Assembly (NCBI GenBank): GCA_027490725.1
Contig: JAIXXN010000030.1
Span: forward strand, 1 to 57,899
Length of the DNA: 57,899 bases
Direction: 5' to 3'
Source of the DNA: Oxalobacteraceae bacterium
GTDB taxonomy: Bacteria > Pseudomonadota > Gammaproteobacteria > Burkholderiales > Burkholderiaceae_D
Shown: positions 11,405 through 20,691 of the stretch, piece by piece
Position numbering within the stretch: position 1 is the stretch's first letter
Layout: every line of letters starts with the position of its first letter
The notes under the pieces: generated by a model
Told to the model about the DNA's origin: nothing
Databases searched by the model: none
What the model saw: the letters and a program-made list of their open reading frames with translations, nothing else
Made by a program: the position numbers and the translations under genes

Positions 11405-11491
11405 GTAACCCCCAGGAATGTCTGTGTTTAGTGTAATGAGTGATCTTGCCTTGTGGGCTAAATCACCGCGGTTGCGCGCAGATTGCGTAGG

Positions 11492-11929
11492 TTATCGCTT
11501 TTTAAGAACGAAGTCGATGGCAAACCGATATCCTTCGATACCCAGTCCGCAGATCGTACCCTGTGCGATCGCGCTAAGAAAAGAATGGTGGCGGAACGCT
11601 TCGCGCTGGTAAATATTGGAAATATGTACCTCGACAAACGGTATCGCCACGCCCGCCAGAGCGTCGCGCAAGGCCACGCTGGTATGGGTCAGTCCTCCCG
11701 GATTGATCACGATGCCGTCCACGCCTTCGCTACGGGCAGCGTGGATACGGTCGATCAATGCGCCTTCGTGGTTGCTCTGAAAGCAAGACAGGCTGGCACC
11801 GGCCGCTGCAGCCTGTGCTTCGGCAGCGCGTTCGATGTCGGCCAGCGTCTGCACGCCGTAAACCTCAGGCTCGCGTGTTCCCAGTAAATTCAGGTTGGGA
11901 CCGTTGAGCAGTAGAAGCTTTGTTGCCAT
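11492..11929 (-). CDS. aroQ: 3-dehydroquinate dehydratase, type II
   Basis: The 145-residue type II enzyme dehydrates 3-dehydroquinate to 3-dehydroshikimate, the third step of the shikimate pathway; the next enzyme, AroE, is encoded at 19000. [17 protein letters not shown] holds the N-terminal Asn-Leu-Asn motif and the catalytic tyrosine loop. [16 protein letters not shown] and [17 protein letters not shown] carry the substrate-binding Asn, His and Arg. I chose ATG 11929 ([14 protein letters not shown]) because it matches family starts; longer in-frame starts add 15 unrelated residues. Confidence 0.96.
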   Translation of the reverse strand: MATKLLLLNGPNLNLLGTREPEVYGVQTLADIERAAEAQAAAAGASLSCFQSNHEGALIDRIHAARSEGVDGIVINPGGLTHTSVALRDALAGVAIPFVEVHISNIYQREAFRHHSFLSAIAQGTICGLGIEGYRFAIDFVLKKR

Positions 11930-12013
11930 GGATTCAGGACCGTTTTCCGCGAAAGTTCCGCATTTTGCCGCCAACTGCCGGCAATGGCAAGAGAAAAAAA
12001 CTGGGGTCGTTTG

Positions 12014-12562
12014 TTATAGACTTGCTAAATCCTTGCGCAGCTCGTCAAATTTCAGGCGGCCCAGATAGGTCTTCTTGACCTGACCGTCGGCCCCGATCAG
12101 CACCGTGTAGGGGAGGCCGCCGGCACCATTGCCGAACTGGCGCGACAGCTCGGTTCCGGCCATGCCAGCCACCAGCACCGGATAGCTGATTTTGAACTTG
12201 TTGCTAAAATCCGCGATATTTGTTGCTGAATCGATACCAATTCCGATAACTTGCAGCTTCTTGCCCTCTTCTCCGGCGGCCAGTGCCGACAGCTCCGGCA
12301 TTTCCTGAACGCAAGGTCCACACCATGGTGCCCAGAAATTGACCAGCATGGCCTTGCCCTGATACTGGGCGAGTGCCTGGGTTTTGCCGCTCGCATCGGG
12401 CAGGCTCTGTTTATATAGTTCGGCCACCGGACCGGTGACGCCGGCCGGCATGGTGGTGGTCAACGGTGGTGCCGGTTCTTTTTTATTCAGGCCCACATAG
12501 GCACCGGAAGCACCAAATAGCAATGCAACAACAATATATGCGGCAAGATGTTTTTGATTCAT
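12014..12562 (-). CDS. TlpA-family thiol:disulfide oxidoreductase
   Basis: The 182-residue protein has a single N-terminal membrane anchor or uncleaved signal (about residues 7-25) and a periplasmic thioredoxin fold. The redox motif is WAPWCGPC (Cys81 and Cys84), with the cis-Pro loop GLPYTVLI downstream. TlpA/ResA-type proteins reduce disulfides in the periplasm, often for cytochrome c maturation or metalloprotein assembly; no cytochrome gene is adjacent, so the partner is unknown. Its start overlaps the stop of the upstream conserved gene by four bases (ATGA), indicating coupled translation. Confidence 0.92.
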   Translation of the reverse strand: MNQKHLAAYIVVALLFGASGAYVGLNKKEPAPPLTTTMPAGVTGPVAELYKQSLPDASGKTQALAQYQGKAMLVNFWAPWCGPCVQEMPELSALAAGEEGKKLQVIGIGIDSATNIADFSNKFKISYPVLVAGMAGTELSRQFGNGAGGLPYTVLIGADGQVKKTYLGRLKFDELRKDLASL

Positions 12563-13212
12563 GATAGGGAGTCGTCGGAAGGTTCGTGGGGTGTACTAAT
12601 TAGTAGGGCGCGTACGCTGTCCAGATCGGCACGCAGTAATTTACCATTGGCGCGGCTTTTCGCGGCGCCGCGCTGGTCATCCAGTTCATAGAGTTGTGCA
12701 TGTACGCCTTCCTGGTGCCACAGGAAGCTGACGGTTTCCACCATGCCGAAGCGCGGCCCTTTGTAATGGGGCGTTTCGGACAGGTCGATCTGGACATTCT
12801 TATTTAGCAGGAAGATTTCCACTTCCTTGGCACTGTCGGCAAACAGTTGTAAATGGATGTCGTCATGGGGGCCGGCCGTACCCTGTAGCACCGCGCCGGT
12901 CAGATAGGGCTGGAAGGCGGCCAGTTTTTCCATCAAGTCCACGGCCAGCGTGCGCAGCCGGAATAGCCGCGCGGGCTGGGTGTTGCCATGGAATAAAGAC
13001 TGGTAGATGCGTACTTCCGCTTCGATCTGTGCGTGATCAGGTAAACAATTTGGCGGCGGCGCACTATCGCCCAGAATCTGGCGGGCTGCCTTGCGCTGGG
13101 CAGTCGAATAATCTGCGCCATCTTCGGCGATCAGGCGTGCGGCGGCCGCAGCGATCTCGGCGCGTAAATTGAGTCCATCGAGTAAGACTTCGGGCATTCC
13201 AGAGGCGGTCAT
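12559..13212 (-). CDS. Conserved protein of unknown function, coupled to tlpA
   Basis: The 217-residue soluble protein has no signal peptide or membrane helix. I do not recognise a named family. It is rich in acidic and Leu residues, with a helical N-terminal half (LRAEIAAAAARLIAEDG; AQRKAARQILG) and a mixed C-terminal half containing LQGTAGPHDDIHLQLFAD, which has a faint resemblance to the Gly-x-Asp pattern of nucleotidyltransferases but no clear catalytic set. It is divergent from mpl (96 bases apart) and overlaps tlpA by four bases. Codon use looks like its neighbours, which supports a real gene. Confidence 0.8.
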   Translation of the reverse strand: MTASGMPEVLLDGLNLRAEIAAAAARLIAEDGADYSTAQRKAARQILGDSAPPPNCLPDHAQIEAEVRIYQSLFHGNTQPARLFRLRTLAVDLMEKLAAFQPYLTGAVLQGTAGPHDDIHLQLFADSAKEVEIFLLNKNVQIDLSETPHYKGPRFGMVETVSFLWHQEGVHAQLYELDDQRGAAKSRANGKLLRADLDSVRALLISTPHEPSDDSLS

Positions 13213-13308
13213 GAACGAGATGATACTCTGAACCGGGAAAAGGGCGGCGGGTCGGGTAAAATCTCAACTTCGACGCAGTTTCCTGTCCCGTTTTCAGCTT
13301 TACACACT

Positions 13309-14676
13309 ATGCACATTCATATTCTTGGTATTTGCGGCACGTTCATGGGCGGTCTTGCCGTTCTGGCAAAAGAGGCGGGTCACCGCGTGACGGGCTGCGA
13401 TGCCAATGTCTATCCACCCATGAGCACGCAACTGGCAGCGCAGGGCATCGAACTGATACAGGGCTTTGGTCCGGAACAGATCGCGCTGGAGCCGGATCTG
13501 TATGTTATTGGCAATGTGGTCTCGCGCGGCAATCCGCTGATCGAGGAAATCATGAATCGCGGTCTGCCTTTCGTTTCCGGCCCGCAGTGGATCGGCGACC
13601 ATATATTAAGGGACCGCTGGGTGCTGGCCGTGGCCGGCACGCACGGCAAGACCACTACCTCGGCCATGCTGACCTGGATACTCGAAGATGCCGGTTATGC
13701 GCCGGGCTTCCTGATTGGTGGCGTACCGATGAATTTCGGCGTGTCGGCGCGCATGCAGGGTGATAAGGAGTCGATCTTCTTCGTGATCGAGGCCGATGAA
13801 TACGACACCGCCTTCTTCGACAAGCGCAGCAAGTTTGTGCACTACCACGCCAAGACCGCGATTCTGAATAATCTGGAATACGATCATGCCGACATCTTCC
13901 CCGATCTGGGCGCCATCGAAACCCAGTTCCACCATCTGGTGCGCACCGTGCCCGGTATCGGCCGGGTGGTAGTGAATGCCGATCAGGCTTCCCTGCAGCG
14001 GGTATTGCAGCGCGGTTGCTGGAGCGAGCAGGAAGGCTTTGGCGACAGCGATGCTGCCGACTGGCGCATGAAGCAATACGAGGATGGCAGTTTCGACGTG
14101 ATCTTCCGCGGCGAAGTGGCCGGCCACGTGCAATGGCAGCTGACCGGTCAGCACAACCGCCACAATGCGCTGGCCGCGATTGCCGCCGCCCGCCATGTCG
14201 GGGTGCCGGTGGCGCAGGCAGCCGCCTCGCTGGCGCGTTTCGAAAACGTCAAGCGCCGCATGGAAGTGCGCGGCGTGGTGAACGGCATCACCGTGTTTGA
14301 CGATTTTGCCCACCATCCGACGGCCATCGCGACCACCGTGGGTGGCCTGCGTCAGAAGATCGGCAAGGCGACGCGGATACTGGCGGTGCTGGAACCGCGT
14401 TCCAACACCATGAAGCTGGGCGCTATGAAAGAGGCGCTGCCCGCTAGCCTGGAACAGGCCGATCTGGTGTTCGGCTATGGCAGCGAAGCGACGCTGGGCT
14501 GGAGTCTGGGTGCGGCGCTGGCCCCGCTGGGGCAAGTGGCCAGTGCCTACGACGACATCGATACGCTGGTCGCGGCCATCGTGCAGGCGGCCCGTCCCGG
14601 CGACCAGATTTTGGTAATGAGTAACGGCGGCTTTGGCGGCATCCACGCAAAAATTCTCGCGGCCCTGCCTCAATGA
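13309..14676 (+). CDS. mpl: UDP-MurNAc:L-Ala-gamma-D-Glu-meso-DAP ligase (murein tripeptide recycling)
   Basis: The 455-residue Mur-ligase-fold enzyme joins recycled murein tripeptide directly to UDP-MurNAc. The N-terminus MHIHILGICGTFMGGLA is the Mpl version of the Mur ligase Rossmann domain. The ATP loop GTHGKTTTSAM lies at about 110-120. IEADEYDTAFFDKRSKF distinguishes Mpl from MurC, and the C-terminal domain contains EVRGVVNGITVFDDFAHHP. The ATG at 13309 is the first codon giving this N-terminus. The stop overlaps the next gene's start by four bases (ATGA). Confidence 0.96.
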   Translation: MHIHILGICGTFMGGLAVLAKEAGHRVTGCDANVYPPMSTQLAAQGIELIQGFGPEQIALEPDLYVIGNVVSRGNPLIEEIMNRGLPFVSGPQWIGDHILRDRWVLAVAGTHGKTTTSAMLTWILEDAGYAPGFLIGGVPMNFGVSARMQGDKESIFFVIEADEYDTAFFDKRSKFVHYHAKTAILNNLEYDHADIFPDLGAIETQFHHLVRTVPGIGRVVVNADQASLQRVLQRGCWSEQEGFGDSDAADWRMKQYEDGSFDVIFRGEVAGHVQWQLTGQHNRHNALAAIAAARHVGVPVAQAAASLARFENVKRRMEVRGVVNGITVFDDFAHHPTAIATTVGGLRQKIGKATRILAVLEPRSNTMKLGAMKEALPASLEQADLVFGYGSEATLGWSLGAALAPLGQVASAYDDIDTLVAAIVQAARPGDQILVMSNGGFGGIHAKILAALPQ

Positions 14677-15251
14677 TTCTCTATCTGCACGGATTTCGCT
14701 CGTCGCCGCGCTCGATGAAGGCGCGCCTGATGGCCGAACGCATGGCGCAACTGGGTCTGGCCGACCAGTGGCTGTGTCCCCAGTTGCCCGCATCGCCAGC
14801 ACTGGCGATGCAGCAGGTACTGACACTGATCGCAGGCGTGTCGGCCAGCGAGTTGCGCATCGTTGGTTCTTCGCTGGGTGGCTATTACGCTACTTGGCTG
14901 GCCGAGCGTATCGGCTGTCCGGCGGTGCTGCTCAACCCGGCCGTGGTGCCGCTCAAGGATCTGGATAAACATGTGGGCGTGACCACGGCCTACCACTCGG
15001 ATGAGCCGTTCGAGTTCAAGCGCGAATACATCGAGGAGTTGCGCGCACTGGCAGTGGCAAACATCAGTGCGCCCCAGCGCTACCTGCTGCTGGCCGCCAG
15101 CGGCGATGAAGTGCTCGATTACCGCGACATGCTGGCCCATTATGCTGGCGCGCAGCAGCACGTGATCGAAGGCAGTGATCATAGTATTAGCGAATTTGCC
15201 GACTACCTCGATGAAGTGCTGGCCTTCTGCGGCGTCGGAGCGCAGTCTTGA
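14673..15251 (+). CDS. YqiA-type alpha/beta-hydrolase esterase
   Basis: The 192-residue protein matches the YqiA/YcfP group of small alpha/beta-hydrolases. MILYLHGFRSSPRSMKA carries the oxyanion-hole HGF motif. VGSSLGGYYA has the nucleophile Ser67. The remaining triad residues are probably the Asp in AASGDEVLDY and the His in GSDHSI near residue 173. YqiA of E. coli hydrolyses short acyl- and palmitoyl-CoA esters; the true substrate here is unknown. It is coupled to mpl (4-base overlap) and to ubiC downstream (4-base overlap), so the three form one transcription unit. Confidence 0.9.
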   Translation: MILYLHGFRSSPRSMKARLMAERMAQLGLADQWLCPQLPASPALAMQQVLTLIAGVSASELRIVGSSLGGYYATWLAERIGCPAVLLNPAVVPLKDLDKHVGVTTAYHSDEPFEFKREYIEELRALAVANISAPQRYLLLAASGDEVLDYRDMLAHYAGAQQHVIEGSDHSISEFADYLDEVLAFCGVGAQS

Positions 15252-15916
15252 AGCTTGGCGTCCGTTCGGCGCGTGCTGCGTCGTTACGCCAGACCCGCTG
15301 GCAAGCACACGTGCTGGCACTGAATGCACCGGCGGCGCTGCGTCCATGGCTGACAGAAAACGGCTCGCTGACGGCACGATTGAAGGCGCACAGCGAGAGT
15401 TTCCGGGTGCAGTGTCTGCACCAGCGCACGGCGCGTTGCCTGAGCGACGAAGCGGCCAGCATCGGCCTGCAGCGCCCCGGGCGGGTGTGGGAGCGCGAGG
15501 TTCTGCTACGCTGCGATAATACGCCGGTGGTGTTTGCCCACACGGTGGTACCGATGTCGGCCACCGCCAGCGACTGGCCTTTATTTAGTGCGCTGGGCGA
15601 GCGCTCGCTGGGCACCACCCTGTTCGGTGACCCGCAGGTGCGGCGCGGCGTGCTGGAATTTGCCCGGCTGCGACGCGGCCACCCGCTGGCGCAGCGGGCC
15701 CGCGAGGCGCTCGGACTGGAAGACCAGCCCGGGCTGATATTGTATGCACGGCGCTGTCTGTACCGCCGCCGTCAGGGCAGTCTGCTGGTGACGGAAGTGT
15801 TTCTTCCTGCCGCACTGGCGCTCAGGCCCACCGGCACAGATAGTGCAATGCCCAGAGCGACGCCAAGAGAGATGCCCTGTCAGACGCAAGTCAGTACGCT
15901 GCACCCGAATACCTAG
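15248..15916 (+). CDS. ubiC: Chorismate pyruvate-lyase
   Basis: The enzyme converts chorismate to 4-hydroxybenzoate plus pyruvate, the entry step to ubiquinone. Family features are an N-terminal WLTENGSLTARL, the central WEREVLLRCDNTPVVFAHTV, LGTTLFGDP, and the C-terminal SLLVTEVFLPA, which carries the conserved Glu. At 222 residues it is somewhat long because of about 30 extra C-terminal residues after the FLPA motif, which look disordered. The start I favour is TTG 15248, overlapping the preceding stop (TTGA), because no in-frame ATG or GTG lies early enough. The start is the uncertain part, not the identity. Confidence 0.85.
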   Translation: MKLGVRSARAASLRQTRWQAHVLALNAPAALRPWLTENGSLTARLKAHSESFRVQCLHQRTARCLSDEAASIGLQRPGRVWEREVLLRCDNTPVVFAHTVVPMSATASDWPLFSALGERSLGTTLFGDPQVRRGVLEFARLRRGHPLAQRAREALGLEDQPGLILYARRCLYRRRQGSLLVTEVFLPAALALRPTGTDSAMPRATPREMPCQTQVSTLHPNT

Positions 15917-15982
15917 ACGAATACCCGCTAACGCTGCCCGGGCAGTGAATAGTGAACGAATTAACCCTACAGAAAACCAGCA

Positions 15983-18049
15983 ATGAATTTATTTTTCGAA
16001 GAATCCGGCGACTTCAAGGTCGGCACCATGATGTCGCAAGCGGGCGAGGCCTATCAGGTCGAGATGGCCAGCGGCAAGCGCAACAAGGTCAAGACCAAGG
16101 ACGTGCTGCTGCAGTTCGAGAAGCCGGGTCCGGCCGAACTGATGGAGCAGGCCAAAACCATTGCCGCCGACATTGATCTCGATTTTCTGTGGGAAGTGGC
16201 GGGCGAAGAGGAATTCGGTTTTGCCGAACTGGGTGCGGAATATTTCGGTCATGCACCGCTGCCGGCTGAAGCGGCGGGTCTGATTCTGTGCCTGCATTCG
16301 TCGCCGATCTACTTCTATAAAAAAGGCCGGGGACGTTACAAGGCGGCTCCGGAACAGTCGCTGCGCGCAGCGCAGGCCGGGATCGAGAAGAAAAAGCAGC
16401 AGGCGCTGATACAGGCGGCTTATGTGGAGCAGCTGAAAGCCGAGCAACTGCCGGAAGCCATGCAGAGCATGGTGCTGCAACTGCTGTTCAAACCGGATAA
16501 GAACACCATCGAATACAAGGCACTCGATGCGGCTGCCAGCGAACTGCACACCACGCCGCAGCGGCTGATGCTGGCGGTGGGCGGTGTAGCGTCGCCGAAG
16601 GCGCTGCACATGGCGCGCTTCCTGTTCGAGAACTTCCCCCGTGGCGCCGGCTTCCCCGAGGTGCCGGTACCGGTGGCGCCCACCGATCTGCCGCTGGCCG
16701 ATGTGCAGGCCTTCTCGATCGACGATGTCACCACCACGGAAATCGATGATGCTTTCTCCGTAACGCTGCTGGATGGCGGCAAGGTGCGCATCGGTATTCA
16801 CATTGCTGCGCCGGGTCTGGGCATACAGCCGGACGACGCGGTCGATAAGCTGGCACGGGCGCGCATGTCCACTGTGTACATGCCGGGCGATAAAATCACT
16901 ATGCTGCCCGATGCGGTGGTGGAAGCGTTCACGCTGGCCGAGGGTAAAAACTGCCCGGCCCTGTCGCTGTATGCCACGCTCGATACGGCCGACTGGTCGC
17001 TGCTGTCCACGGAAACCCGTGCCGAGCTGGTACCGATGGCGAACAATCTGCGGCACAACGATCTCGATGATCTGGTCAACGAAGAAACACTGGCCAGTGG
17101 TGCAGGCGAGTATCCGCATAAAGAATCGCTGCGCCTGATCTGGCAATGGGCGCAAGTGCTGGAAGCGGGCCGCATGGTCAAGCGTGAAGCGTGGGGCCTG
17201 AAGCCGGAACAGAATAATCGCGTCGATTTCAACTTCTATGTGGAAGACGATGTGGTGACGGTCAGCCGTCGCAAGCGCGGTGCGCCGCTGGACAAGATCG
17301 TTGCCGAGTTGATGATTTTTGCGAACAGCACCTGGGGTAAGCTGATGCACGAGCATGGTGTGCCGGGCATTTACCGCAGTCAGGGACAGGGCGTAGGGGG
17401 CTGGGCAGCCAAGATGCAGGTGCGCATGCTGACCCATGCCGCGCCCCATCAGGGTCTCGGGGTCGACCAGTATGCGTGGAGCACCTCGCCGCTGCGTCGC
17501 TATACCGATCTGGTGAACCAGTGGCAGATTCTGGCTTGCGCCCAGCATGGCGTGACGGCGCCGCTGGTGGCCAAATTCAAACACAAGGATGCCAACCTGT
17601 TTGCCATCGTGTCGCAATTCGATGCGGCTTACGCGGCCTATGGTGATCATCAGTCGACCATGGAACGCTACTGGTGCCTGCGCTGGCTGGGGCAGGAAAA
17701 CGCCCGTCAGGTCGAGGCCGTGGTGCTCAAGGACGAGGTGCTGCGACTGGTCGACATTCCGCTGATTATCCGTCTGCCGGGCATGCCGCAGGTGGCGCGC
17801 GGCGCGCAGGTCAAGCTCGACATCCTGCGCTGGGACGAGGTGGATCTGACCATCGAAGCACGGATTCTGGAAATTCCGGCGGCCGATGCGGCGCTGTCCG
17901 ACGCGGATCTGGACTTCGAGGATGACGATGCGCCGGAAGAAGCGGTCGATGCGCCGGAGCTGGCGGTGGAGGCGCAAGCCGAAGCCGACGCCGACGTGAA
18001 CCCGCAAGCCGATGGCGAGATTGCGGGGACGACACCTCCGGCGGCCTAA
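15983..18049 (+). CDS. rnb: Exoribonuclease II / RNB-domain ribonuclease
   Basis: The 688-residue protein is a hydrolytic 3'-5' exoribonuclease. The RNB catalytic domain starts near residue 235, and SIDDVTTTEIDDAF (Asp247 to Asp256) carries the Asp cluster that binds the two metals. IGIHIAAPG and YAWSTSPLRRYTDLVNQ are further RNB signatures, the latter containing the RNA-binding Arg-Arg-Tyr. A C-terminal S1-like fold is followed by an acidic tail rich in Glu, Ala and Asp (about 635-688) that is probably disordered. The N-terminal part lacks an obvious paired cold-shock domain. ATG 15983 follows CCAGCA with only a weak ribosome-binding site. Confidence 0.92.
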   Translation: MNLFFEESGDFKVGTMMSQAGEAYQVEMASGKRNKVKTKDVLLQFEKPGPAELMEQAKTIAADIDLDFLWEVAGEEEFGFAELGAEYFGHAPLPAEAAGLILCLHSSPIYFYKKGRGRYKAAPEQSLRAAQAGIEKKKQQALIQAAYVEQLKAEQLPEAMQSMVLQLLFKPDKNTIEYKALDAAASELHTTPQRLMLAVGGVASPKALHMARFLFENFPRGAGFPEVPVPVAPTDLPLADVQAFSIDDVTTTEIDDAFSVTLLDGGKVRIGIHIAAPGLGIQPDDAVDKLARARMSTVYMPGDKITMLPDAVVEAFTLAEGKNCPALSLYATLDTADWSLLSTETRAELVPMANNLRHNDLDDLVNEETLASGAGEYPHKESLRLIWQWAQVLEAGRMVKREAWGLKPEQNNRVDFNFYVEDDVVTVSRRKRGAPLDKIVAELMIFANSTWGKLMHEHGVPGIYRSQGQGVGGWAAKMQVRMLTHAAPHQGLGVDQYAWSTSPLRRYTDLVNQWQILACAQHGVTAPLVAKFKHKDANLFAIVSQFDAAYAAYGDHQSTMERYWCLRWLGQENARQVEAVVLKDEVLRLVDIPLIIRLPGMPQVARGAQVKLDILRWDEVDLTIEARILEIPAADAALSDADLDFEDDDAPEEAVDAPELAVEAQAEADADVNPQADGEIAGTTPPAA

Positions 18050-18112
18050 AAAGGCGTTGCCGAGCGTCTGCTTTCACGTAAAATCAGTTCAAACCATCGC
18101 TAGCGGCCCAGT

Positions 18113-19000
18113 GTGAAGTCCTTCCGAGAAAATCGTTTGCTGTATCTGGCCTGTGGCATTTCGCTGCTGGCGCACGGCGCTTTGCTGGCCGTGCGGCTGG
18201 TGGCGCCTGCCTCGGCGCCAGTGCGGCCAACCGATCCCGGACTGGAAGTGATACTGGTGAACGCCAAGCATAGCAAGGCACCGGTGAAAGCCGACGCGCT
18301 GGCGCAAGCCAATCTTGATGGCGGCGGTACGGTCGATCAGGGGCGTTCCAAGTCGCCGATGCCCGATATGCGCAAGATGGAAACGGGCGACAGTATCAAG
18401 GCCGCCCGGCGGCGCATCGCCCAGCTGGAAGAATTGCAGAAAAAGCTGCTGACGCAGGCCGCAGCGCCCACACCGTTTGCAGCGCCGCCTGTCACGGAAA
18501 AGAGCAAGCCTGACCCGACGCCGACCGGCGCCGATCTGCTCGACGCCAGCAAGGCGATTGCCCGCCGCGCTGCTGAAATTAGCGAGAACATCGAAGACCA
18601 GAACAAGCGTCCCAAGAAAACTTTTATTACCCCCAGCACGCGCGGGGTGGGTTACGCCATGTATTACAAGGCGATCCAGAAGCGTATCGAGGATATCGGC
18701 ACGCTCAATTTCCCGCAGGCGCGCGGGCGCAAACTGTATGGCCAGCTGGTGTTGTCGATCCCGGTGTTCCAGGACGGTACCATCTATATGGCGGACGGAG
18801 GCATCAAGGTCGATCGCAGTTCCGGTAATCCGGAGCTCGATGCTGCGGCTGTGAACATCGTGCGGCGCGCAGCGCCGTTCGGTAAGTTCCCGCCGAATAT
18901 GCTGTCGAATGAAAAAGACGATCTGTGGGTAATCGTGACCACCTTCAAATTTACCCGCGACGATAAACTACAAGCCGACTTAAGCGGCGGAGGACATTGA
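18113..19000 (+). CDS. TonB-type energy-transducing protein
   Basis: The 295-residue protein has a short cytoplasmic N-terminus, one membrane helix (about residues 10-30, [17 protein letters not shown]) and a periplasmic part with a coiled-coil-like stretch ([17 protein letters not shown], about 98-114). It ends in a TonB C-terminal-like domain ([20 protein letters not shown] to VIVTTFKF). TonB proteins pass proton-motive force to outer-membrane receptors, but exbB, exbD and a receptor gene are all absent here, so this may be a TonB-like paralogue with another role. The start is GTG 18113. The stop TGA overlaps the aroE ATG by one base. Confidence 0.85.
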   Translation: MKSFRENRLLYLACGISLLAHGALLAVRLVAPASAPVRPTDPGLEVILVNAKHSKAPVKADALAQANLDGGGTVDQGRSKSPMPDMRKMETGDSIKAARRRIAQLEELQKKLLTQAAAPTPFAAPPVTEKSKPDPTPTGADLLDASKAIARRAAEISENIEDQNKRPKKTFITPSTRGVGYAMYYKAIQKRIEDIGTLNFPQARGRKLYGQLVLSIPVFQDGTIYMADGGIKVDRSSGNPELDAAAVNIVRRAAPFGKFPPNMLSNEKDDLWVIVTTFKFTRDDKLQADLSGGGH

Positions 19001-19818
19001 TGGATCGCTACTGCGTTTTTGGCAACCCGATCGCCCATAGCAAATCACCTGAGATTCACGCCGCCTTTGCGCGCCAGACCGGGCAGACCCTCAGCTACGA
19101 ACGCCGGCTGGCACCGCTCGATGGCTTTGCGGCAGCGGTTGCGGCGTTTATCGCCGAAGGTGGCAAGGGCGCCAATGTGACGGTGCCGTTCAAGCTCGAA
19201 GCGGTCAAAGTGGCACAGGCGCTAACGATACGGGCGCGTGCCGCTGGCGCCGTGAATACCCTGCATTTCACCGATCAGGGCATCATCGGTGACAACACTG
19301 ATGGCGCCGGGCTGGTGGCCGATATAGTGCGCAATGCCGGCGTGCCGATTACCGGCAAACGTGTGTTGCTGCTCGGTGCTGGCGGCGCGGCGCGCGGGGT
19401 GATATTGCCCTTGCTCGAATACCGTCCGGCGCGGCTGGTGATTGCCAACCGCACATTGGCCAACGCGCAGGCGCTGGTCGAGCAGTTTGCCGCACTGGGT
19501 GGCGCCGGGGTGGTGTCGGCCTGCGCTTACGCCGAGATCGAGGGCGCCTACGACATCGTCATCAACGCTACCTCGGCCAGTCTGAGCGCGGAATTGCCGC
19601 CGATTGCGGCTAGCGTGTTTGCGCCCGGTGCGCTGGCACTGGACATGATGTATGGTGCCCGGCCGACCGTGTTCCTGCAGTTCGCCGGCCAGCATGGCGC
19701 GCAGCTGCGCGACGGACTGGGGATGCTGGTCGAACAGGCAGCCGAAGCGTTCAGTCTGTGGCGTGGCGTGCAGCCGGAAACGGCGCAGCTGCTGCAAGCG
19801 ATGCGGGAGCAGCTGTGA
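19000..19818 (+). CDS. aroE: Shikimate dehydrogenase (NADP+)
   Basis: The 272-residue enzyme reduces 3-dehydroshikimate to shikimate. [17 protein letters not shown] contains the shikimate-binding Ser-x-Ser. [12 protein letters not shown] holds the catalytic Lys, and GDNTDGAG the substrate Asp. The dinucleotide fold has [11 protein letters not shown], and NRT after it is typical of NADP specificity. I chose ATG 19000 (GGCGGAGG just upstream) over TTG 18997, which would only add one Met. It overlaps the tonB-like stop by one base and the mtgA start by four. Confidence 0.96.
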   Translation: MDRYCVFGNPIAHSKSPEIHAAFARQTGQTLSYERRLAPLDGFAAAVAAFIAEGGKGANVTVPFKLEAVKVAQALTIRARAAGAVNTLHFTDQGIIGDNTDGAGLVADIVRNAGVPITGKRVLLLGAGGAARGVILPLLEYRPARLVIANRTLANAQALVEQFAALGGAGVVSACAYAEIEGAYDIVINATSASLSAELPPIAASVFAPGALALDMMYGARPTVFLQFAGQHGAQLRDGLGMLVEQAAEAFSLWRGVQPETAQLLQAMREQL

Positions 19819-20540
19819 GTGCCGCCGCGCGCAGCAGGTCGGGCGGGAAGCCGTGGCTGAAGTGGCTGAAGTGGCTGATTCTTGTGCCGCTGCTGCTGGT
19901 GACGCTGATCCAGCTGTATTTCGCCGTGCAGATCTGGTGGTGGGTCGACCATAATCCGGCCAGTACCAGTTTTATGCGCGCCCAGCAGGCCGCGCTGCGC
20001 GAGAAAAATCCCAAGGCGAATATCCAGCAGCTGTGGGTGCCATATGCGCGTATTTCAAATAATCTGAAGCGCGCCATCATCGCTTCCGAGGATGCCAATT
20101 TCTCCGATCACGACGGGGTGGACTGGGAAGCGCTGCAAAAAGCCTACGACAAGAACGCCAAAAAGCGCAAAGTGGTGTCCGGCGGCTCCACCATCACCCA
20201 GCAACTGGCCAAGAATCTGTTCTTGTCCGGCTCGCGCAGCTATCTGCGCAAGGGGCAGGAACTGGTGATCACGTTTATGCTGGAAACGCTGATGGACAAG
20301 GAGCGCATCTTTGAAATCTACCTGAACGTGGTGGAATTCGGCACCGGCACCTTTGGCGCCGAGGCGGCTGCGCGCCATTATTACGGGGTGAGTGCGGCCA
20401 ATCTGGGCGCGGCGCAGGCAGCCAAGCTGGCAGTAATGCTGCCCAACCCGCGCTTTTTTGACAAGCACCGTGACTCCGGTTATCTGGCGCGCCGCACCGA
20501 TGTGATCCTGCGCAGGATGAATTCGGCCGAGCTGCCTTAG
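19815..20540 (+). CDS. mtgA: Monofunctional biosynthetic peptidoglycan transglycosylase
   Basis: The 241-residue GT51 enzyme polymerises lipid II into glycan strands at the inner membrane. One N-terminal membrane helix lies at about residues 17-40. [15 protein letters not shown] has the catalytic Glu in the EDxxFxxHxG motif. [15 protein letters not shown] and [26 protein letters not shown] signatures follow, and [15 protein letters not shown] holds the second Glu. The GTG at 19815 overlaps the aroE stop (GTGA) and gives a family-typical length; the longer in-frame reading from 19758 lies inside aroE and adds 19 unrelated residues. Confidence 0.94.
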   Translation: MSAAARSRSGGKPWLKWLKWLILVPLLLVTLIQLYFAVQIWWWVDHNPASTSFMRAQQAALREKNPKANIQQLWVPYARISNNLKRAIIASEDANFSDHDGVDWEALQKAYDKNAKKRKVVSGGSTITQQLAKNLFLSGSRSYLRKGQELVITFMLETLMDKERIFEIYLNVVEFGTGTFGAEAAARHYYGVSAANLGAAQAAKLAVMLPNPRFFDKHRDSGYLARRTDVILRRMNSAELP

Positions 20541-20571
20541 CGACTAAGGGTGGGCGCCACCCCGTAAGCTG

Positions 20572-20592
20572 CCGGAATCGGGCCGATTCCGG
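20572..20592. other. Hairpin downstream of mtgA
   Basis: CCGGAATCG (20572-20580) pairs with CGATTCCGG (20584-20592) around GGC. It is followed on the plus strand by seven A and not T, so it is not a standard terminator in either direction. It lies 31 bases after mtgA and 100 before corA and may mark the mRNA 3' end. Confidence 0.4.
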
Positions 20593-20691
20593 AAAAAAAG
20601 CACGCTTCGTGCGGAAAAACCGTGCGCCAGACTGGCCTAGGCGCAGGCTTTGCGAGTACACTTGCGCTGTTTTCCAGAAGGCTCGCGCACT

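Noticed and set aside
15989..18007. A 672-codon minus-strand open frame opposite RNase II
   Set aside because: It mirrors codon bias of the RNB gene; the sequence is His/Arg/Gln-rich without domain signatures.
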